Part shown: positions 1 through 9,681 of the stretch, in pieces
Position numbering within the stretch: position 1 is the stretch's first letter
Layout: the number at the start of each line of letters is the position of its first letter
From: Phytoamicus setariae
GTDB taxonomy: Bacteria > Pseudomonadota > Alphaproteobacteria > Rhizobiales > Rhizobiaceae
Length of the DNA: 64,000 nt
Direction of reading: 5' to 3'
Assembly: GCF_016722925.1 (NCBI RefSeq)
Contig: NZ_JAEQNC010000006.1
Location: 62,001 to 126,000 of the forward strand
Notes under the pieces: model-generated
Told to the model about the DNA's origin: nothing
Databases searched by the model: none
The model's input: only the letters and a program-made list of their open reading frames with translations
Made by a program: the position numbers and the translations under genes

Positions 1-2475
1 CAGGAAACCAGCGCGAGCGTCTTGATCAAGGGCCAGCTCGGCACACCGGAAGAATTCGGTTCGATTATTCTGCGCGCCAATCCGGACGGATCCAATGTCC
101 GACTTCGCGATATTGCGCGCATTGAGGTGGGTGGAGCGTCCTATAACTTCTCGAGCCGGCTGGATGGCCATCCTGCCGCCGCTGTCGGCGTGCAGCTTTC
201 GCCATCGGCCAATGCCATGGCGACCTCCGAGGCGGTCGAGGCGCGTATGGCGGAGCTTTCCAAGATGTTCCCGCCGGGTGTCAAGTACACCGTCCCGTAT
301 GACACCAGCCCGTTCGTGAAGATCTCGATCGAGAAGGTTCTGAGTACGCTGGTCGAAGCGGTTGTGCTCGTCTTTATCGTGATGTTCCTGTTCCTGCAGA
401 ACTTCCGTTACACGTTGATCCCGACCATCGTCGTGCCCATCGCACTTCTCGGAACCTGCGCCGTGATGCTCGCCACCGGGTTTTCGATCAACGTGCTGAC
501 CATGTTCGCCATGGTGCTGGCAATCGGCATCCTTGTCGATGACGCGATCATCGTGGTCGAGAACGTCGAACGCATCATGTCGGAAGAGGGACTGAGCCCG
601 CGGGAAGCGACCCGCAAGGCAATGAAGCAGATCACGGGCGCCGTCATCGGCATCACCCTTGTGCTCTGCGCAGTGTTCATCCCCATGGCCTTCTTCCCGG
701 GCGCGGTCGGCGTCATTTATCGCCAGTTCAGTCTGACGATGGTGGTTTCGATCCTGTTCTCGGCGCTGCTGGCTCTTTCGCTGACGCCTGCGCTGTGCGC
801 GACCTTCCTCAAGCAGATCCCCAAAGGTCATCACGCGACCAAGAGGGGCCCGTTCGGTTGGTTCAACCGAGGTTTCGACAAGGCCTCGCATGGTTACAGC
901 AAGGTCGTGGGTGGGCTCGTTCGCCGCACCGGTCGTTACATGGTGGTCTATCTGGCGCTGCTCGTCGGTCTCGGCTACCTGTTCGTAAGCCTGCCTGCTT
1001 CGTTCCTGCCGAATGAAGACCAGGGCTTTATCATCGTCAACGTTCAGGCTCCGACTGACGCGACATCGAACCGTACGACTGCAGTCATTGAACAGATCGA
1101 GGGTATTTTTGCCAACGAGCCCGCGGTCGCCAAGATCATTGCGATCAGCGGTTTCAGCTTCAACGGAACCGGCGACAATGCCGGCCTGGCCTTCGTAACG
1201 CTCCAGGATTGGAAGGAACGCGATCAAAACAACTCGGCCGAGGCAATTGCCGGTCGCGCCAGCATGCAGATGTTCGGCGGCATCAAGGATGCGATCAGCT
1301 TTGCGCTTTCGCCTCCGGCCATCCAGGGGCTCGGCACCACCAACGGCTTCTCCTTCCGCCTTCAGGATCGCGCCGGCCACGGATCGACAGCACTTGCTGC
1401 CGCTCGTGACCAGCTCCTGGCCGCAGCCTCGCAAAGCCCGGTACTACAGGGACTGCGCGTGGAAGGCATGCCGGAGGCCGCACAGGTCAATCTGGTCATC
1501 GACCGCGAAAAGGCCAACACGTTCGGCGTTTCGTTTGCGGACATCAATACGACGATTGCCACGAGCCTTGGCTCCAATTACGTCAACGACTTCCCCAATG
1601 CTGGCAGGTTGCAGCGCGTCACTGTTCAAGCCGACCAGAACAAGCGTATGCAGACTTCCGACCTGTTGAAGCTCAACGTCCGTAATTCGAATGGTGGCAT
1701 GGTGCCGATCTCTTCATTCGCATCGATCGATTGGACGACCGGCCCAGCGCAGACGGTTGGCTACAATGGTTATCCCTCGGTCCGCATCGGTGGCGAAGCC
1801 AAGCCTGGATATTCGTCCGGCGAAGCGATCACCGAGATGGAGCGTCTGGCTGGTCAGTTGCCGCCCGGTTTCGGTTTCGAGTGGACGGGGCAGTCGTTGC
1901 AGGAAATCCAGTCCGGCTCCCAGGCGCCGATGCTGATCGCCCTGTCGTGCCTGCTCATCTTCCTAGTGCTGGCCGCGCTCTACGAGAGCTGGTCCATTCC
2001 AGTCGCCGTCATGATGGTGGTGCCGCTGGGGGTCATCGGCTCGGTTCTTGCAGTCGTGCTGCGGGACATGTCCAACGACGTGTACTTCAAGGTCGGTCTC
2101 ATCGCCATCATCGGCCTGTCGGCAAAGAACGCGATCCTGATCATCGAGTTCGCCAAGGATCTGCACAAGGAAGGCAAGCCGCTGCTTGAGGCAACCATCG
2201 AAGCCGCTCACTTGCGGTTCCGGCCGATCCTCATGACCTCGTTGGCCTTCACGCTCGGCGTTCTGCCGCTCGCGATTGCTACCGGTGCCAGTGCTGGCAG
2301 CCAGCGCGCCATCGGTACGGGCGTTATGGGTGGAATGATCTCGGCAACCGTGCTTGCGGTGTTCTTTGTGCCGGTGTTCTTTGTCTTCGTCACCAAGCTT
2401 TTTCATAGAAAGCCGAAGGATGTTGCAGATACGAACGTCGGCTCGGGCGAACCGGTGGCTTCTGCCGCCGAGTGA
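1..2475 (+). CDS. RND (AcrB/HAE1-type) efflux permease, 5'-truncated by window edge
   Basis: Inner-membrane proton-driven permease of a tripartite efflux pump for drugs, detergents or plant phenolics. The frame is open from base 1, so the gene starts outside the window; about 220-230 N-terminal residues are missing relative to the usual ~1,040 aa. Visible are TM4 with the two proton-relay aspartates (LAIGILVDDAIIVVENVER, from base 517), the second periplasmic pore half, and TM10 with the relay lysine (GLIAIIGLSAKNAILIIEF, from base 2095). The C-terminus is charged and cytoplasmic. A TetR-family gene follows 51 bases downstream on the same strand. The family is certain; substrates cannot be read from sequence. 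Confidence 0.95.
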   Translation, partial: QETSASVLIKGQLGTPEEFGSIILRANPDGSNVRLRDIARIEVGGASYNFSSRLDGHPAAAVGVQLSPSANAMATSEAVEARMAELSKMFPPGVKYTVPYDTSPFVKISIEKVLSTLVEAVVLVFIVMFLFLQNFRYTLIPTIVVPIALLGTCAVMLATGFSINVLTMFAMVLAIGILVDDAIIVVENVERIMSEEGLSPREATRKAMKQITGAVIGITLVLCAVFIPMAFFPGAVGVIYRQFSLTMVVSILFSALLALSLTPALCATFLKQIPKGHHATKRGPFGWFNRGFDKASHGYSKVVGGLVRRTGRYMVVYLALLVGLGYLFVSLPASFLPNEDQGFIIVNVQAPTDATSNRTTAVIEQIEGIFANEPAVAKIIAISGFSFNGTGDNAGLAFVTLQDWKERDQNNSAEAIAGRASMQMFGGIKDAISFALSPPAIQGLGTTNGFSFRLQDRAGHGSTALAAARDQLLAAASQSPVLQGLRVEGMPEAAQVNLVIDREKANTFGVSFADINTTIATSLGSNYVNDFPNAGRLQRVTVQADQNKRMQTSDLLKLNVRNSNGGMVPISSFASIDWTTGPAQTVGYNGYPSVRIGGEAKPGYSSGEAITEMERLAGQLPPGFGFEWTGQSLQEIQSGSQAPMLIALSCLLIFLVLAALYESWSIPVAVMMVVPLGVIGSVLAVVLRDMSNDVYFKVGLIAIIGLSAKNAILIIEFAKDLHKEGKPLLEATIEAAHLRFRPILMTSLAFTLGVLPLAIATGASAGSQRAIGTGVMGGMISATVLAVFFVPVFFVFVTKLFHRKPKDVADTNVGSGEPVASAAE

Positions 2476-2497
2476 GGCGGGTAACCGTCAGTAGCTG

Positions 2498-2515
2498 CAC
2501 GCCCGGTTGGGCGTG
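2498..2515 (+). other. 7-bp hairpin in the pump-regulator gap
   Basis: CACGCCC-ggtt-GGGCGTG forms a perfect 7-bp stem with a 4-base loop between the efflux gene and the TetR gene. No U-run follows, and the TetR ribosome binding site (AAGGAGG) begins 2 bases later. It could attenuate read-through or shield an mRNA end rather than act as a strong terminator. Confidence 0.4.
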
Positions 2516-2526
2516 AAGGAGGCAGC

Positions 2527-3138
2527 ATGCGCAGGACCAAGGCGGAAGCAGCGGAGACGCGTTCGAGCATTATTGCTTCGGCGGAGCGCGTCTTCTACGA
2601 CAAGGGTATCGCGGAAACGACATTGGAGGATGTCGCCCGCGATGCCGGGGTTACCCGGGGTGCGATCTATTGGCATTTTGCCAACAAGACCGAGTTGCTG
2701 CTCGCACTCTATGATTCGGCACCGATGCCACACGAGGACATGATCCTCAGGGAGCTTCAGGCAAATCCGGACGATCCTCTGTCGGTTTTGGAAAGGACCT
2801 CGGCAAGCTGGCTCGATGAAATGTCGAAGGACGAACGCCGCAGCCGGATTTACACAATCCTGTTCCGCTGCGACTATAGCCCTGAAATGGCTGGTATCCT
2901 GCAGAAGCAGCGCGAGGCAGACGCCTCCAGCTGCCAGTTCTTGCTGACGGCATTCAAAGGTGCATACGAAAAAGGGCAGTTAGCATCCAGCTGGACACCC
3001 GATGTGGCCGCCAGAAGCTTTCTCTGGCTGATGAAGGGGGTCTATACGGATTGGCTTCGCTTCGGAATGCAGTTCGATCTCGCCACCGAAGGGGGGGCCT
3101 GCGTCAAGCAGCTTTTTTCCAGCTTCCGGCGCCAGTGA
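2527..3138 (+). CDS. TetR/AcrR-family transcriptional repressor of efflux pump
   Basis: A 203-aa TetR-family regulator. The N-terminal helix-turn-helix is textbook (LEDVARDAGVTRGAIYWHF at about residues 37-55), followed by an all-helical ligand-binding domain of the AcrR/TtgR C-terminal type. The start is supported by AAGGAGGCAGC directly upstream. It lies 51 bases after the RND permease on the same strand, so it most likely controls the pump in response to a pump substrate, although AcrR-type genes are more often divergent from their pump. No operator could be identified because the pump promoter is outside the window. Confidence 0.9.
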   Translation: MRRTKAEAAETRSSIIASAERVFYDKGIAETTLEDVARDAGVTRGAIYWHFANKTELLLALYDSAPMPHEDMILRELQANPDDPLSVLERTSASWLDEMSKDERRSRIYTILFRCDYSPEMAGILQKQREADASSCQFLLTAFKGAYEKGQLASSWTPDVAARSFLWLMKGVYTDWLRFGMQFDLATEGGACVKQLFSSFRRQ

Positions 3139-3198
3139 TTTGTCGTACCAGCCCCCCGGAAGTCCTGGCCAAGAAATTCGGACAGCTGAGACCGTCGG

Positions 3199-3441
3199 TT
3201 AACCTCGCTGTCCGGTAACGAGTCCGTGGACGTAGGCCGCGGTCATCAATCCCATCAACAGCACAATCGCATAGGCCTGTGAAAGTGCGCTGCTGTCCGC
3301 GCGGTTGCTGGCTACCGTTGCTCCGGGCGCCAGAATCGCACCTGCCTTCAGGATCTCGACCAGCCTCTCGTCGTTCTGGCTGTTGTCGCGGGCCTTCGGC
3401 GTAGCCTTTTTTCTATCGGCATCAGACGTTGGTTGCCGCAT
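3199..3441 (-). CDS. small hypothetical membrane protein (80 aa)
   Basis: Not recognised. The frame extends further upstream, but the ATG at 3441 is preferred because AAAGGG lies 9 bases before it. The N-terminal half is highly charged (QPTSDADRKKATPKARDNSQ), followed by one hydrophobic segment near the C-terminus (AYAIVLLMGLMTAAYVHGLV), so a single-pass membrane protein with a long polar N-terminus is predicted. It is convergent with the TetR gene and has no partner on its strand within 350 bases. Confidence 0.5.
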   Translation of the reverse strand: MRQPTSDADRKKATPKARDNSQNDERLVEILKAGAILAPGATVASNRADSSALSQAYAIVLLMGLMTAAYVHGLVTGQRG

Positions 3442-3627
3442 GCTGGTTCGCCCTTTCATGGTCAATAAAAGCTTAAATAAAATACGCAGCAACAGGCAAG
3501 CGATTAGAGACGCGGGTTGTGGCAATGGAGGTGTTTGCCAATAGCCGGGACGGTACTCAGCATCCCGTTTGCATGTTCGTTACGGCACTGCGCGAAAATG
3601 CGTATCTCATAAAGATTTGTTATTTCA

Positions 3628-3768
3628 ATGCCTTGCAAGGATTCGATTGTTGATCGTGCGGATCGGGCCTCGGTCGTAGAGGCGATTTTTTGGACGCAGC
3701 GAAATGGCATAAGCCTTTCGGATGAAACAGACGGTTATGTTTCAAAATGGCACAAGGATAAGCGGTGA
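3628..3768 (+). CDS. possible 46-aa small protein
   Basis: An ATG-initiated frame in the 350-base gap between two minus-strand genes encodes 46 residues with protein-like composition (ending YVSKWHKDKR). There is no good Shine-Dalgarno sequence, only TTATTTCA upstream. It may be a fragment of a lost gene. The rest of 3442-3791 holds no recognised element apart from a short TGAAAC/GTTTCA inverted repeat around 3723-3744. Confidence 0.2.
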   Translation: MPCKDSIVDRADRASVVEAIFWTQRNGISLSDETDGYVSKWHKDKR

Positions 3769-3791
3769 TGAGCCTGGTGCGGGCTCAAGCG

Positions 3792-4799
3792 TCACAATTC
3801 TGGAATGTTTTCCCGGAAGACCACCTGGAGCCGCGGAGCATGGTACTCGAATGATTTCTCCGTGATGGCGTTGACAAGCATCGAGATCGCCTCGCGTGCT
3901 TCCACGCGCGGGTTCTGGTCGATGACTGCATCCATCGTGCCGGAAATCAGCAGGGCTTTGGAGTTGTCGGTCAGTTCGTGGCCGATGAAGATGATCGATT
4001 TCTGCTTGCCGGTCTCGTTGATTGCCTGGCCGATGCCGGAATTGCCCCCGCCGATGTTGTAGACACCGGCGAGATCGGGGTGGCGCTTCAGCAGGGCGGC
4101 GGCTTCTTCATAGGCGCGGCTGCGGTCGTCGCGGATTTCGCGAAGTTCGACGATTTCAAGATGCGGAAATTCTTCCGAGATGATGTGGCGAAACCCCATC
4201 TCCCGCTCTTCATGACCGCGATAGGACAGTGAGCCAGCAAACAGCGCGATCTTGCGCGGTTCCTTCGATGGCAGAAGACGACCCAGCAGATAGCCGGCGA
4301 GTCTCCCGGCCGCGCGATTGTCGATGCCGACATAGCCGGACCTCGAGACATGAAGGATGTCAGAGACCAAAGTCACGACCTTGATGCCCGAATCGTGCAG
4401 CGCGCGCATGGCTTCCCGCACGGCCGGATGATCCTGCGCGATCAGGGCGACGCCTTGCGTTGTTTGCTTAAGCTCCATCAGCTTCTGCGCAAGCGAGATG
4501 GGATTGAACCCCTCGACCGTATGCATGGTGAAGCTGACCGACTCGTGCGCGGCGCCTTGCCGTTCGAGCTGGCTTTTCAGATTGAGGATGAACGAATTTG
4601 TCCCGATCGGCAGCACGAAGTCGAGCCGGATCTTGTCGGACGACGCAGATGTGGTGCCGAAATAGCCAAGCCTTCGTGCGGTATCCAGAACGATCGTGCG
4701 CGTCCTGTCACTGACGCCTGCTCGATCATTAAGGACACGATCCACCGTGGCGGTCGATACACCGGATTCCCTGGCTATGTCGATCAGCGTAGAGCGCAC
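3792..4799 (-). CDS. LacI-family transcriptional regulator of the sugar operon
   Basis: A 335-aa LacI/PurR-family repressor. The N-terminal helix-turn-helix (LIDIARESGVSTATVDRVLN, residues 5-24) is followed by a periplasmic-binding-protein-like sensor domain. It is divergent from the carbohydrate ABC operon starting at 5089 with about 290 bases between them, which makes it the obvious local regulator of that operon. The inducer is probably the imported sugar or an early intermediate; its identity cannot be read here. Length and domain order are normal for the family. Confidence 0.9.
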   Translation of the reverse strand: MRSTLIDIARESGVSTATVDRVLNDRAGVSDRTRTIVLDTARRLGYFGTTSASSDKIRLDFVLPIGTNSFILNLKSQLERQGAAHESVSFTMHTVEGFNPISLAQKLMELKQTTQGVALIAQDHPAVREAMRALHDSGIKVVTLVSDILHVSRSGYVGIDNRAAGRLAGYLLGRLLPSKEPRKIALFAGSLSYRGHEEREMGFRHIISEEFPHLEIVELREIRDDRSRAYEEAAALLKRHPDLAGVYNIGGGNSGIGQAINETGKQKSIIFIGHELTDNSKALLISGTMDAVIDQNPRVEAREAISMLVNAITEKSFEYHAPRLQVVFRENIPEL

Positions 4800-4959
4800 T
4801 CGCGATTCCCTTCACCTGCAAATGATTGGAAATGATGTAGTCCAAGACGCATCCTATGCAACAGAAAAATTACCTCTTGCGACCTCTGATTACATGTCCA
4901 TGGCAGGAAGCATCAAAAAACCTCACAAATTTCCAATGGTTTACACCAGAGTAGCCGTA

Positions 4960-5060
4960 AAGACGTAAATCTGATTTATCACGATGTGATTGATGCGGCA
5001 ATATGATTTAAAATGATGTTGACATTCGCGGCGATGTAAATCAATGTACCTCAAGTCGGA
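4960..5060. promoter_or_regulatory. divergent promoter/operator region of LacI gene and sugar operon
   Basis: The AT-rich gap before the solute-binding gene contains an odd-centred palindrome TAAATC-T-GATTTA (4966-4978), a further GATTTA (5005-5010) and GTAAATC (5036-5042). These three related half-sites in about 80 bases are candidate operators for the divergent LacI-type repressor. TTGACA at about 5020 could be a -35 element. The palindrome lacks the central CG usual for LacI operators, so the assignment is tentative. Confidence 0.45.
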
Positions 5061-5088
5061 TGGAGGTCCGGCGTGAGGGAGGTTTTCT

Positions 5089-6699
5089 ATGTCTAGGAAT
5101 TTTGAAGTGTCACGCCGTGGATTCTTGTCCACGACGACAAGATTGGCCGGTGTTACGGCCGCTGTCGGTATTGCGCCGCAGTTCATCCGGCCCAGCAGGG
5201 CGCGCGCAGCGGATGCGCTTGCGTCCGGCATGATTGGTGGGCCAACCGGCTTCGATGGCGCTGAACGGTATCAGTATGGTGCCGATACGCCTGAAGGTCG
5301 CGCTGTCGAGGCGGCCAAGAGCCTGAAGGCTGCGGGCAAGGCTCCTGAGAAAATCGTGCTCGGACTTTCGGATGGTTCGATCGGTCAGTTGACGCAACCG
5401 TTCCCCAAGGGCGCTCCGTCGATCAAGGACCTTTGGGAAAAGGAAACCGGCATCAAGCTGGAGATCGTTGGCGTGCCCAATGGTCAGGAATTCACCAAGA
5501 CCATGCAGGACATCTCGACCAAGAGCGGTGCCTACGACATCTACTCGGTGGAATGGAACCGGCTCGGCGATCTTGCCGAAACCGGCGGCATCATCGCACT
5601 CGACGATTATGTGGCGGCCCACAAGCCGGAATGGGATGATCCGGAACGCGGTTATGTCGGCGGTGCTGCCGGCGTGTCCTTGCTGAACCAGTATCGTGGA
5701 TCGACCTACGGCGTGTCGCTGGATGGTGACTTTCAGACCTGGAACTACCGCACCGACCTGTTTGGTGACGAGAACGAGAAGAAAGCCTTCTCCGACAAGT
5801 ATGGCTATGAGCTTGCGCCGCCGAAGACATGGAAGCAGCATGCGGAAGTCGCGGCATTCTTCCAGCGTCCAGACAAGGGGCTGTTTGGTTGCACCGACCT
5901 GCGCAATCAGGGCTGGGGTTATACCAACTGGTATCAGCGCTTTGTGTCGATGGGCAATCCCAACCAGTTCCTCTTCGATGATGACGGTAAGGCGCTGATC
6001 AATTCCGATGCTGGCTATGCCGCTACGCTCGAATATGTCGAGTCGCTTTCGCACCACTCCCCCGACGCGATCTCCTGGGGCTGGCCTGAGCAGTATGGCA
6101 ACTTCGCCGGTGGCGGCGCTGCCATGACCTGCGCCTTCTCGAACCTGCCGAAGTTTCTCGACAACGCGGCAAACGAAGGGTCGAAGGTTACAGGCAAGAT
6201 CGGTTCCATGCTTCCGCCGGGTCGCGAGATCGACGGCAAGCTTATCCAGCGCACGGTATTGTGGCTCAATCTTTCGGCTTCCGTCTCTTCGCAGAGCAAG
6301 CATCCGGAGGTCTGCTACCTGCTGCTGCAGTGGCTGGGCTCCAGCCGCATCTGTTCGTGGATGACGGCCAATCCGGGTGGCTACTTCGACCCGTTCCAGC
6401 TTGCGAACTTCGCCGATCCGCTGGTGCGGGAGACTTACCATGCCTACCACATGGATGTCGTTCGCGAGAGCGTCGCCCGGACTGTGCCGACGATCAACTA
6501 CCCTGGCGCAACGGCATTCCACAACGCGCTCGACGAGAACCTGATGGCCGCACTGACCAAGGCCAAGACGCCGGAACAGGCAATGGCCGACACCGAAACA
6601 CAGTGGAAGCGCATCGCGCGCCGCACTGGTGAGGACAAGTTGGTCGAAGCGATCAAGGCCAACAAGGCAGCGTGGCCGACGGTCACCGACTCGGTGTGA
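5089..6699 (+). CDS. Tat-exported carbohydrate ABC solute-binding protein
   Basis: A 536-aa extracellular solute-binding protein, first gene of the sugar operon. The N-terminus carries a twin-arginine signal (SRRGFLSTT at residues 8-16, then a hydrophobic stretch and a cleavage region near RARAADA), implying folded export to the periplasm. The remainder has the family-1 (CUT1, MalE-like) fold pattern, longer than average. GGGAGG upstream supports the start. It delivers ligand to the two permeases encoded next. The neighbouring isomerase, oxidoreductase and epimerase-like genes suggest a sugar, polyol or sugar acid; the exact ligand is unknown. Confidence 0.88.
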   Translation: MSRNFEVSRRGFLSTTTRLAGVTAAVGIAPQFIRPSRARAADALASGMIGGPTGFDGAERYQYGADTPEGRAVEAAKSLKAAGKAPEKIVLGLSDGSIGQLTQPFPKGAPSIKDLWEKETGIKLEIVGVPNGQEFTKTMQDISTKSGAYDIYSVEWNRLGDLAETGGIIALDDYVAAHKPEWDDPERGYVGGAAGVSLLNQYRGSTYGVSLDGDFQTWNYRTDLFGDENEKKAFSDKYGYELAPPKTWKQHAEVAAFFQRPDKGLFGCTDLRNQGWGYTNWYQRFVSMGNPNQFLFDDDGKALINSDAGYAATLEYVESLSHHSPDAISWGWPEQYGNFAGGGAAMTCAFSNLPKFLDNAANEGSKVTGKIGSMLPPGREIDGKLIQRTVLWLNLSASVSSQSKHPEVCYLLLQWLGSSRICSWMTANPGGYFDPFQLANFADPLVRETYHAYHMDVVRESVARTVPTINYPGATAFHNALDENLMAALTKAKTPEQAMADTETQWKRIARRTGEDKLVEAIKANKAAWPTVTDSV

Positions 6700-6749
6700 A
6701 TACTCACCATACCTGAATTGAAACCATGGGAGGCGGGCGGCCGCCTTCC

Positions 6750-7643
6750 ATGCAAGTTGCAGACGATATTCAGATTGAGACGATGACCCGTTCACCTATT
6801 TTCGAAACGTTCAGGTATCTGGCCATTGTCGCGGCGGTGGCCGTGACCCTGGTGCCGATCCTGTGGATGGCGTCGATGGCCTTCAAGCCGATTGCCGAAT
6901 GGTCCGCCTCCGGCGCCGACCTGACCTGGTGGCCGAAGATCCCGACGCTCGACAATTTCCGCTTCATTTTCGGCACGTCGACCAGCGATCTGATCGTGGC
7001 GCTCGACAAGACCGCTGCAAAGCCCATCCTCTCCTCACTGTTGTCGGCGGTCTTCGGCACGCTGATTGCCATGATCGCCGGCACGTCGGCCGCCTATGGC
7101 CTGTCGCGCTTCGGCTCCGGCAACAACCTGCCGCTTGCACTGATCCAGCTTCGGCTATTTCCGCCAATGGCCGTGATGATACCCGTGATGATCATGTGGG
7201 CATTCCTCGGTTTGGTCGATACCTGGTGGGGACTGGCGCTGATCTATGGCATCGTCACGCTGCCTTTCGCCTTCTGGCTGATGAAAACTTTCTTCGATGA
7301 CATGCCGCGGGAAATCGAGGACGCCGCACGCGTCGAAGGCTGCTCTCGGTTCCGTGTCTTCACCCAGATCACCTTGCCGATGATGCGGGCACCACTGGCA
7401 AGCTCGGCCCTGTTCGTCTTCATCCTCAACTGGTCGGATTATCTGATCGGCCTGCTGCTGACGACGCGCGAGTGGGTGACGATTCCGGTCTATATGGCTT
7501 CGCTTTCCTCCTCGATGACCGGCCAGTTGTATGGCGCCAAGGCCGCGCTCGGCCTGATCGCCGCAGTGCCGCCGGTGATCATGGGTATCGCCATCCAGAA
7601 GCATCTGGTGCGCGGCCTGACCTTTGGAGCTCTCAAGCAATGA
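6750..7643 (+). CDS. carbohydrate ABC transporter permease, MalG-like
   Basis: Inner-membrane permease of about 297 aa with six predicted helices and the cytoplasmic EAA loop ([17 protein letters not shown]) that docks on an ATPase, typical of the MalG branch of CUT1 importers. In-frame ATGs at 6726, 6750 and 6783 are possible; 6750 is preferred because purine/G-rich sequence lies upstream while 6726 has no ribosome binding site. A GC palindrome (GGCGGCCGCC) lies just before this start. Its stop overlaps the next start as ATGA, indicating translational coupling. Confidence 0.88.
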   Translation: MQVADDIQIETMTRSPIFETFRYLAIVAAVAVTLVPILWMASMAFKPIAEWSASGADLTWWPKIPTLDNFRFIFGTSTSDLIVALDKTAAKPILSSLLSAVFGTLIAMIAGTSAAYGLSRFGSGNNLPLALIQLRLFPPMAVMIPVMIMWAFLGLVDTWWGLALIYGIVTLPFAFWLMKTFFDDMPREIEDAARVEGCSRFRVFTQITLPMMRAPLASSALFVFILNWSDYLIGLLLTTREWVTIPVYMASLSSSMTGQLYGAKAALGLIAAVPPVIMGIAIQKHLVRGLTFGALKQ

Positions 7644-8590
7644 CCGATGCCATTTCCATTCCGACAGTGGCTGTCGCTGTGATCGCCGGAACTGATCGAG
7701 AAAGTCGCAAGCTCGGTTTCCGCCTGACGCTGCCCGCACAGATTCTCGTGCTGTTCATTTCAGTCTTCCCGCTGCTGATGCAGCTTTACATTTCGATGAC
7801 AGACTGGTCACCGCTGGACGGCGTGGGCTGGTGGATGGCCTGGGAATCTTGGAACACATTCGCCAACTACACCGACCTTGCCGTCGATACGCGCTTCTGG
7901 GACGCGCTCGGCCGTACCGTGCTGGTGATGCTGGTCTGCGTGCCTGCCGAATTCTTGCTCGGCTTTGCACTCGCGCTGCTGTTCATGGACGATTTTCGCG
8001 GCAAGCGGGTGTTCTATTCCATTCTGCTGATGCCGATGATGGTCGTGCCAGCCGTGGCCGGCTACATGTTCTTCATGCTGTTCCAATCCGGCGGACCGAT
8101 CAACGACATCATTTCGAACCTGACCGGAGCGCAGTTCACGCTTGCGTGGCTGTCCAGCCCCGGCTGGGCAATGGTGGCCGTGATGGTGGCTGATATATGG
8201 CAGTGGACGCCGCTGATGTTCCTCATCCTGTTGGCGGGGCTGGCCGGAGTGCCGGAAGACCAACTGCGCGCCGCCACTTTGCTCGGTGCAAGTTGGCCAC
8301 AACGGTTCCGTACGATCATCCTGCCGAAGATGAAGACCATCATCATCATTGCATTGGCCATCCGCGTGATCGAGAACTTCAAGATCTTCGACACGCTCTA
8401 CATCATGACGGGCGGCGGCCCTGGCGTCGCGACCGAGACGATCTCTGTCTACATCTACAAGGTCACGCAGAACGACCTGATCTGGGGCTATGTCGCGGCA
8501 ATCGCGTTGGTGATCCTGATCGTCCTTTCCATCGCGGTGAACTTTGCCATCAAGAAAATGAACGCCGCGCGCGAAGGAGGCCGGGCATGA
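7640..8590 (+). CDS. carbohydrate ABC transporter permease, MalF-like
   Basis: Second membrane subunit, 316 aa. The start ATG at 7640 overlaps the preceding TGA (ATGA). It has six or so transmembrane segments and an EAA-type loop ([19 protein letters not shown]) in the C-terminal half. It probably forms a heterodimeric channel with the MalG-like partner. The stop overlaps the first ATPase start, again as ATGA. Gene order here is binding protein, MalG-like, MalF-like, ATPase, ATPase, the reverse of the commoner MalF-MalG order. Confidence 0.9.
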   Translation: MTDAISIPTVAVAVIAGTDRESRKLGFRLTLPAQILVLFISVFPLLMQLYISMTDWSPLDGVGWWMAWESWNTFANYTDLAVDTRFWDALGRTVLVMLVCVPAEFLLGFALALLFMDDFRGKRVFYSILLMPMMVVPAVAGYMFFMLFQSGGPINDIISNLTGAQFTLAWLSSPGWAMVAVMVADIWQWTPLMFLILLAGLAGVPEDQLRAATLLGASWPQRFRTIILPKMKTIIIIALAIRVIENFKIFDTLYIMTGGGPGVATETISVYIYKVTQNDLIWGYVAAIALVILIVLSIAVNFAIKKMNAAREGGRA

Positions 8591-9678
8591 CCTCCATCCA
8601 TCTCGAAAACCTCAAGAAGAGTTTTGGGGCATTCCAAGCGCTCAAGACCATGGATCTGAAAATCAACGACGGCGAGTTCGTCGCGCTGCTGGGCCCATCC
8701 GGCTGCGGCAAGTCGACGACCATGAACATGATCGCCGGCATGGAAGACCCGTCCGAAGGCCGCATCCTGTTCGACGGCCGCGACATGTCGGGCGTGTCCA
8801 TGGGCAAGCGCGGCGTCGGCTTCGTATTCCAGAACTATGCGATTTTCACGCATATGAACGTCTACGAAAACCTCGCCTACGGACTGAGGGTGCGCAAGCT
8901 GCCAGAGGCCGAAATTGACCGCAGGGTCAGGGCGATAGCCGAATTCCTGCAACTCGGGCCGCTCCTCAAGCAGCCGTCGGCGAAGCTATCGGTCAATATC
9001 CTGCAGCGGCTTGCGATTGGCCGGTCGGCAATCGTGGAGCCGGCAATCTTCCTGCTCGACGAGCCCTTGTCTAATGTCGATGCGGCCTTCCGCGCCGTCA
9101 TGCGCACCGAGCTCAAGCATTTGCAGCGACAGTTCAAGCAGACGATGGTCTACGTCACGCACGACCAGCTCGAAGCCATGACTATGGCCGACCGCATCGC
9201 CGTCATGGACCATGGCGTGTTGCAACAGAGTGGTTCGCCCGTCGAGGTCTACAACAACCCGACCAATACCTTCGTCGCCGGCTTTCTCGGTTCGCCCGGC
9301 ATGAACCTCGTCAGGTCGACATTGGCAGACAGTGGCGGCAGCCTTGCCGCTGATATGGGTACCTTCGGCATGTCCGATACGCTCGAAGACAGCCTGGCAC
9401 GCTGCGCGGCCAACGAAAACCGTCGCGAAGTCTATTACGGCTTCCGGCCGGAACAGGCGACCTTGGCCGCGACGGGCGAGGGCGGGATACCGGTATTCTT
9501 CGTCGAGCGGATCGGCGCGCGCACCATCGTTCATCTCGGTCGCGACAAGGCAACGATCAAGATCGTCATGGACAACGACAACGGGCTGGAAGCCGGCATG
9601 TGCGCCAGGCTGACGGTCAATCCGGGTGCGGTGCGCCTCTTCGATGCCGAAAGCGGCATGGCAATCGGGAGGGCATGA
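8587..9678 (+). CDS. sugar ABC transporter ATPase 1, degenerate signature motif
   Basis: MalK-type ATPase of 363 aa with a nucleotide-binding domain and C-terminal TOBE-like regulatory region. Walker A (GPSGCGKST, 36-44), Q-loop, Walker B with catalytic glutamate (IFLLDEP, 154-160) and switch histidine (H192) are intact. The ABC signature, normally LSGGQ, reads LSVNI (134-138), so both glycines that grip ATP across the dimer are gone; the codons (cta tcg gtc aat atc at 8986-9000) leave no doubt. The next gene encodes a second ATPase with a complementary defect. ATGA overlap with the upstream permease shows coupling. Confidence 0.92.
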   Translation: MTSIHLENLKKSFGAFQALKTMDLKINDGEFVALLGPSGCGKSTTMNMIAGMEDPSEGRILFDGRDMSGVSMGKRGVGFVFQNYAIFTHMNVYENLAYGLRVRKLPEAEIDRRVRAIAEFLQLGPLLKQPSAKLSVNILQRLAIGRSAIVEPAIFLLDEPLSNVDAAFRAVMRTELKHLQRQFKQTMVYVTHDQLEAMTMADRIAVMDHGVLQQSGSPVEVYNNPTNTFVAGFLGSPGMNLVRSTLADSGGSLAADMGTFGMSDTLEDSLARCAANENRREVYYGFRPEQATLAATGEGGIPVFFVERIGARTIVHLGRDKATIKIVMDNDNGLEAGMCARLTVNPGAVRLFDAESGMAIGRA

Positions 9679-9681
9679 ACT

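Noticed and set aside
5110-6795. Long open frame opposite the sugar-binding protein gene
   Set aside because: It is an antisense shadow of a GC-rich coding gene: no ribosome binding site, no family resemblance, and an arginine-rich, low-quality composition.
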